Shown here piece by piece: positions 12,842 through 13,752 of a DNA stretch of 13,752 nt. Within the stretch, counting starts at the first letter, position 1; the number at the start of each line of letters is the position of its first letter. Source of the DNA: an uncultured Acidobacteriota bacterium (lineage in GTDB: Bacteria > Acidobacteriota > Vicinamibacteria > Vicinamibacterales > SCN-69-37); assembly GCA_937880585.1 (NCBI GenBank), contig CALFMR010000036.1, forward strand, positions 1 to 13,752. Direction: 5' to 3'. The notes under the pieces were generated by a model. It was not told the origin of the DNA. It made no database searches and saw only the letters and a program-made list of their open reading frames with translations. A program made the position numbers and the translations under genes.

Positions 12842-13750
12842 ATGGTTCAGAAAAAGGAGGGAGCTGCCACTCCTCGGGCTGAGCGGAAACAAAGGGCCTT
12901 GCGATTGTCCAACCGCATCCGGCAGCTGCGGACGGACCTGAAGCTGTCGCAGCGTGCCCTAGCAACGAAGGTCGGCGTCAGTCAGCAGCATATCCAGCGT
13001 CTCGAAACGAGCAACGACATCGACGTTGGGTTCGTGCTGGCGACGAAACTGTGCGAGGTACTTGGACAACCGCTTGACGTGGTGTTTCCTCGAACCAAGA
13101 AGGTGATGTCGAGGCTCCCGTTCGTCGAGGACGGTCGACGTCGCTCAATCGATCCACTTTTCTACGATCGTGGAACGAAGAAGGAAATCGAGAGGGCTGG
13201 GATCGACATGGACGTCACTCCATGGTTCATCCAGATGAAGTTGCGAGGCCGGGCCGAGACCGTGGATGTCCTGCTTGGGGATGGCGAGTATTCGCGGCTG
13301 TGGAGACTCCTACAGAGCGAACGCCCGCCTGAAGAGTTCATCGTCTTCGAAGGCGTTGATGGGTGTCGATATGCGGTACAACCGAAACACCTCCTTTCGT
13401 GGCACTTCAGGTTCGACACTGTAGATCTCGGCCGTTTTCAGAAGGGACACCCGGACGAAAACAGCCACGGAGCTGAGGTTCCCGATGAAACGATTCGCAT
13501 CTGGTACTCAGACGGCACGCCGGTGGTTGAACTAGATGGAGAGCCGGATGAGCCGAGCGAGTTCCATGACATCGGGCCTCTGGACTACATCTTCTCCATG
13601 CTGGAGCTGTCGAATGAAGGCTGCTACTCCTTTGTCGACTCCGCCGGCGAGCCCTTCTGGTTCAGGGCGATCGACGTGGCCTTGTTCGCAGCGCCGAATC
13701 ACTTGATTGGCGAAGAAGGACTTGAGGTCGAAGAAGAGATGAAGGATTAG
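12842..13750 (+). CDS. XRE-type HTH protein with unrecognised, internally duplicated C-terminal region
   Basis: The product is a complete 302 aa. Residues 22-82 are a Cro/CI-type helix-turn-helix (RIRQLRTDLKLSQRALATKV, SQQHIQRLETSNDIDVG, LCEVLGQPLDVVF), so the protein binds DNA, probably its own operator. I do not recognise residues 90-302. Two stretches resemble each other: 129-188 (FIQMKLRGRAETVDVLLG ... EFIVFEGVDGCRYAVQPKHL) and 217-285 (TIRIWYSDGTPVVELDG ... CYSFVDSAGEPFWFRAIDVA), both looking beta-rich. The C terminus is acidic. There is no membrane segment. Codon use is more AT-rich than the rest of the window, indicating transfer. AGGAGG lies inside codons 5-7 with no start codon after it, and the true start has no Shine-Dalgarno sequence. 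Could be a phage-type or defence-island regulator, or an antitoxin-like protein without a visible partner. Confidence 0.75.
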   Translation: MVQKKEGAATPRAERKQRALRLSNRIRQLRTDLKLSQRALATKVGVSQQHIQRLETSNDIDVGFVLATKLCEVLGQPLDVVFPRTKKVMSRLPFVEDGRRRSIDPLFYDRGTKKEIERAGIDMDVTPWFIQMKLRGRAETVDVLLGDGEYSRLWRLLQSERPPEEFIVFEGVDGCRYAVQPKHLLSWHFRFDTVDLGRFQKGHPDENSHGAEVPDETIRIWYSDGTPVVELDGEPDEPSEFHDIGPLDYIFSMLELSNEGCYSFVDSAGEPFWFRAIDVALFAAPNHLIGEEGLEVEEEMKD

Positions 13751-13752
13751 GG

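Noticed and set aside
12842..13750. Type II toxin-antitoxin antitoxin
   Set aside because: At 302 residues it is long for an antitoxin, and no toxin gene is visible upstream; the next gene downstream is outside the window, so this stays unproven.

Overview
The window is a high-GC bacterial chromosome segment. Most genes have G or C at nearly every third codon position, and both tRNA genes encode their CCA end. The mix of a GH31 glycosidase, an EAL-HDOD protein, a MocR regulator and many genes without a Shine-Dalgarno sequence would fit an Acidobacteriota lineage such as Vicinamibacteria. That is an inference from gene style, not a demonstrated taxonomy.

Layout, left to right. A GH31 alpha-glycosidase (5' truncated by the window edge) converges on a class I methyltransferase, with hairpins between them. 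A broken OmpA-family gene follows on the minus strand: the signal peptide and the C-terminal half of the OmpA domain survive in different frames. Next comes tRNA-Ser(GCT). A MocR/PdxR-type regulator diverges from a DoxX-like membrane protein with an internal duplication, and a long inverted repeat lies between the two starts. A marR-DHA2 exporter pair (4-base overlap) faces it, with a MarR-type palindrome across the marR start codon. A 250-base gap with a repeat unit and a palindrome precedes an EAL-HDOD signalling protein. Then come gltX and an AlkA-like glycosylase (1-base overlap, coupled), and an orphan sensor kinase whose phospho-acceptor histidine position is Asp.

The right end is different. 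After tRNA-Gln(CTG) there are short tRNA-3'-end-like fragments, an 8-bp-stem inverted repeat, a TTGACA promoter full of GACAC/GTGTC half-sites, and a gene of visibly lower GC. It encodes an XRE-type DNA-binding domain joined to an unrecognised C-terminal region that looks internally duplicated. This looks like the left edge of an acquired island at a tRNA gene and is the most likely home of something undescribed, but only its first gene is in view.

Two genome-wide habits show up. (1) Several starts without a Shine-Dalgarno sequence have a -10-like hexamer exactly 6 bases upstream of the start codon, as expected for leaderless mRNAs; others have a normal Shine-Dalgarno sequence. (2) A 7-base degenerate tandem repeat (GAAGYYN) sits just 3' of two plus-strand genes.
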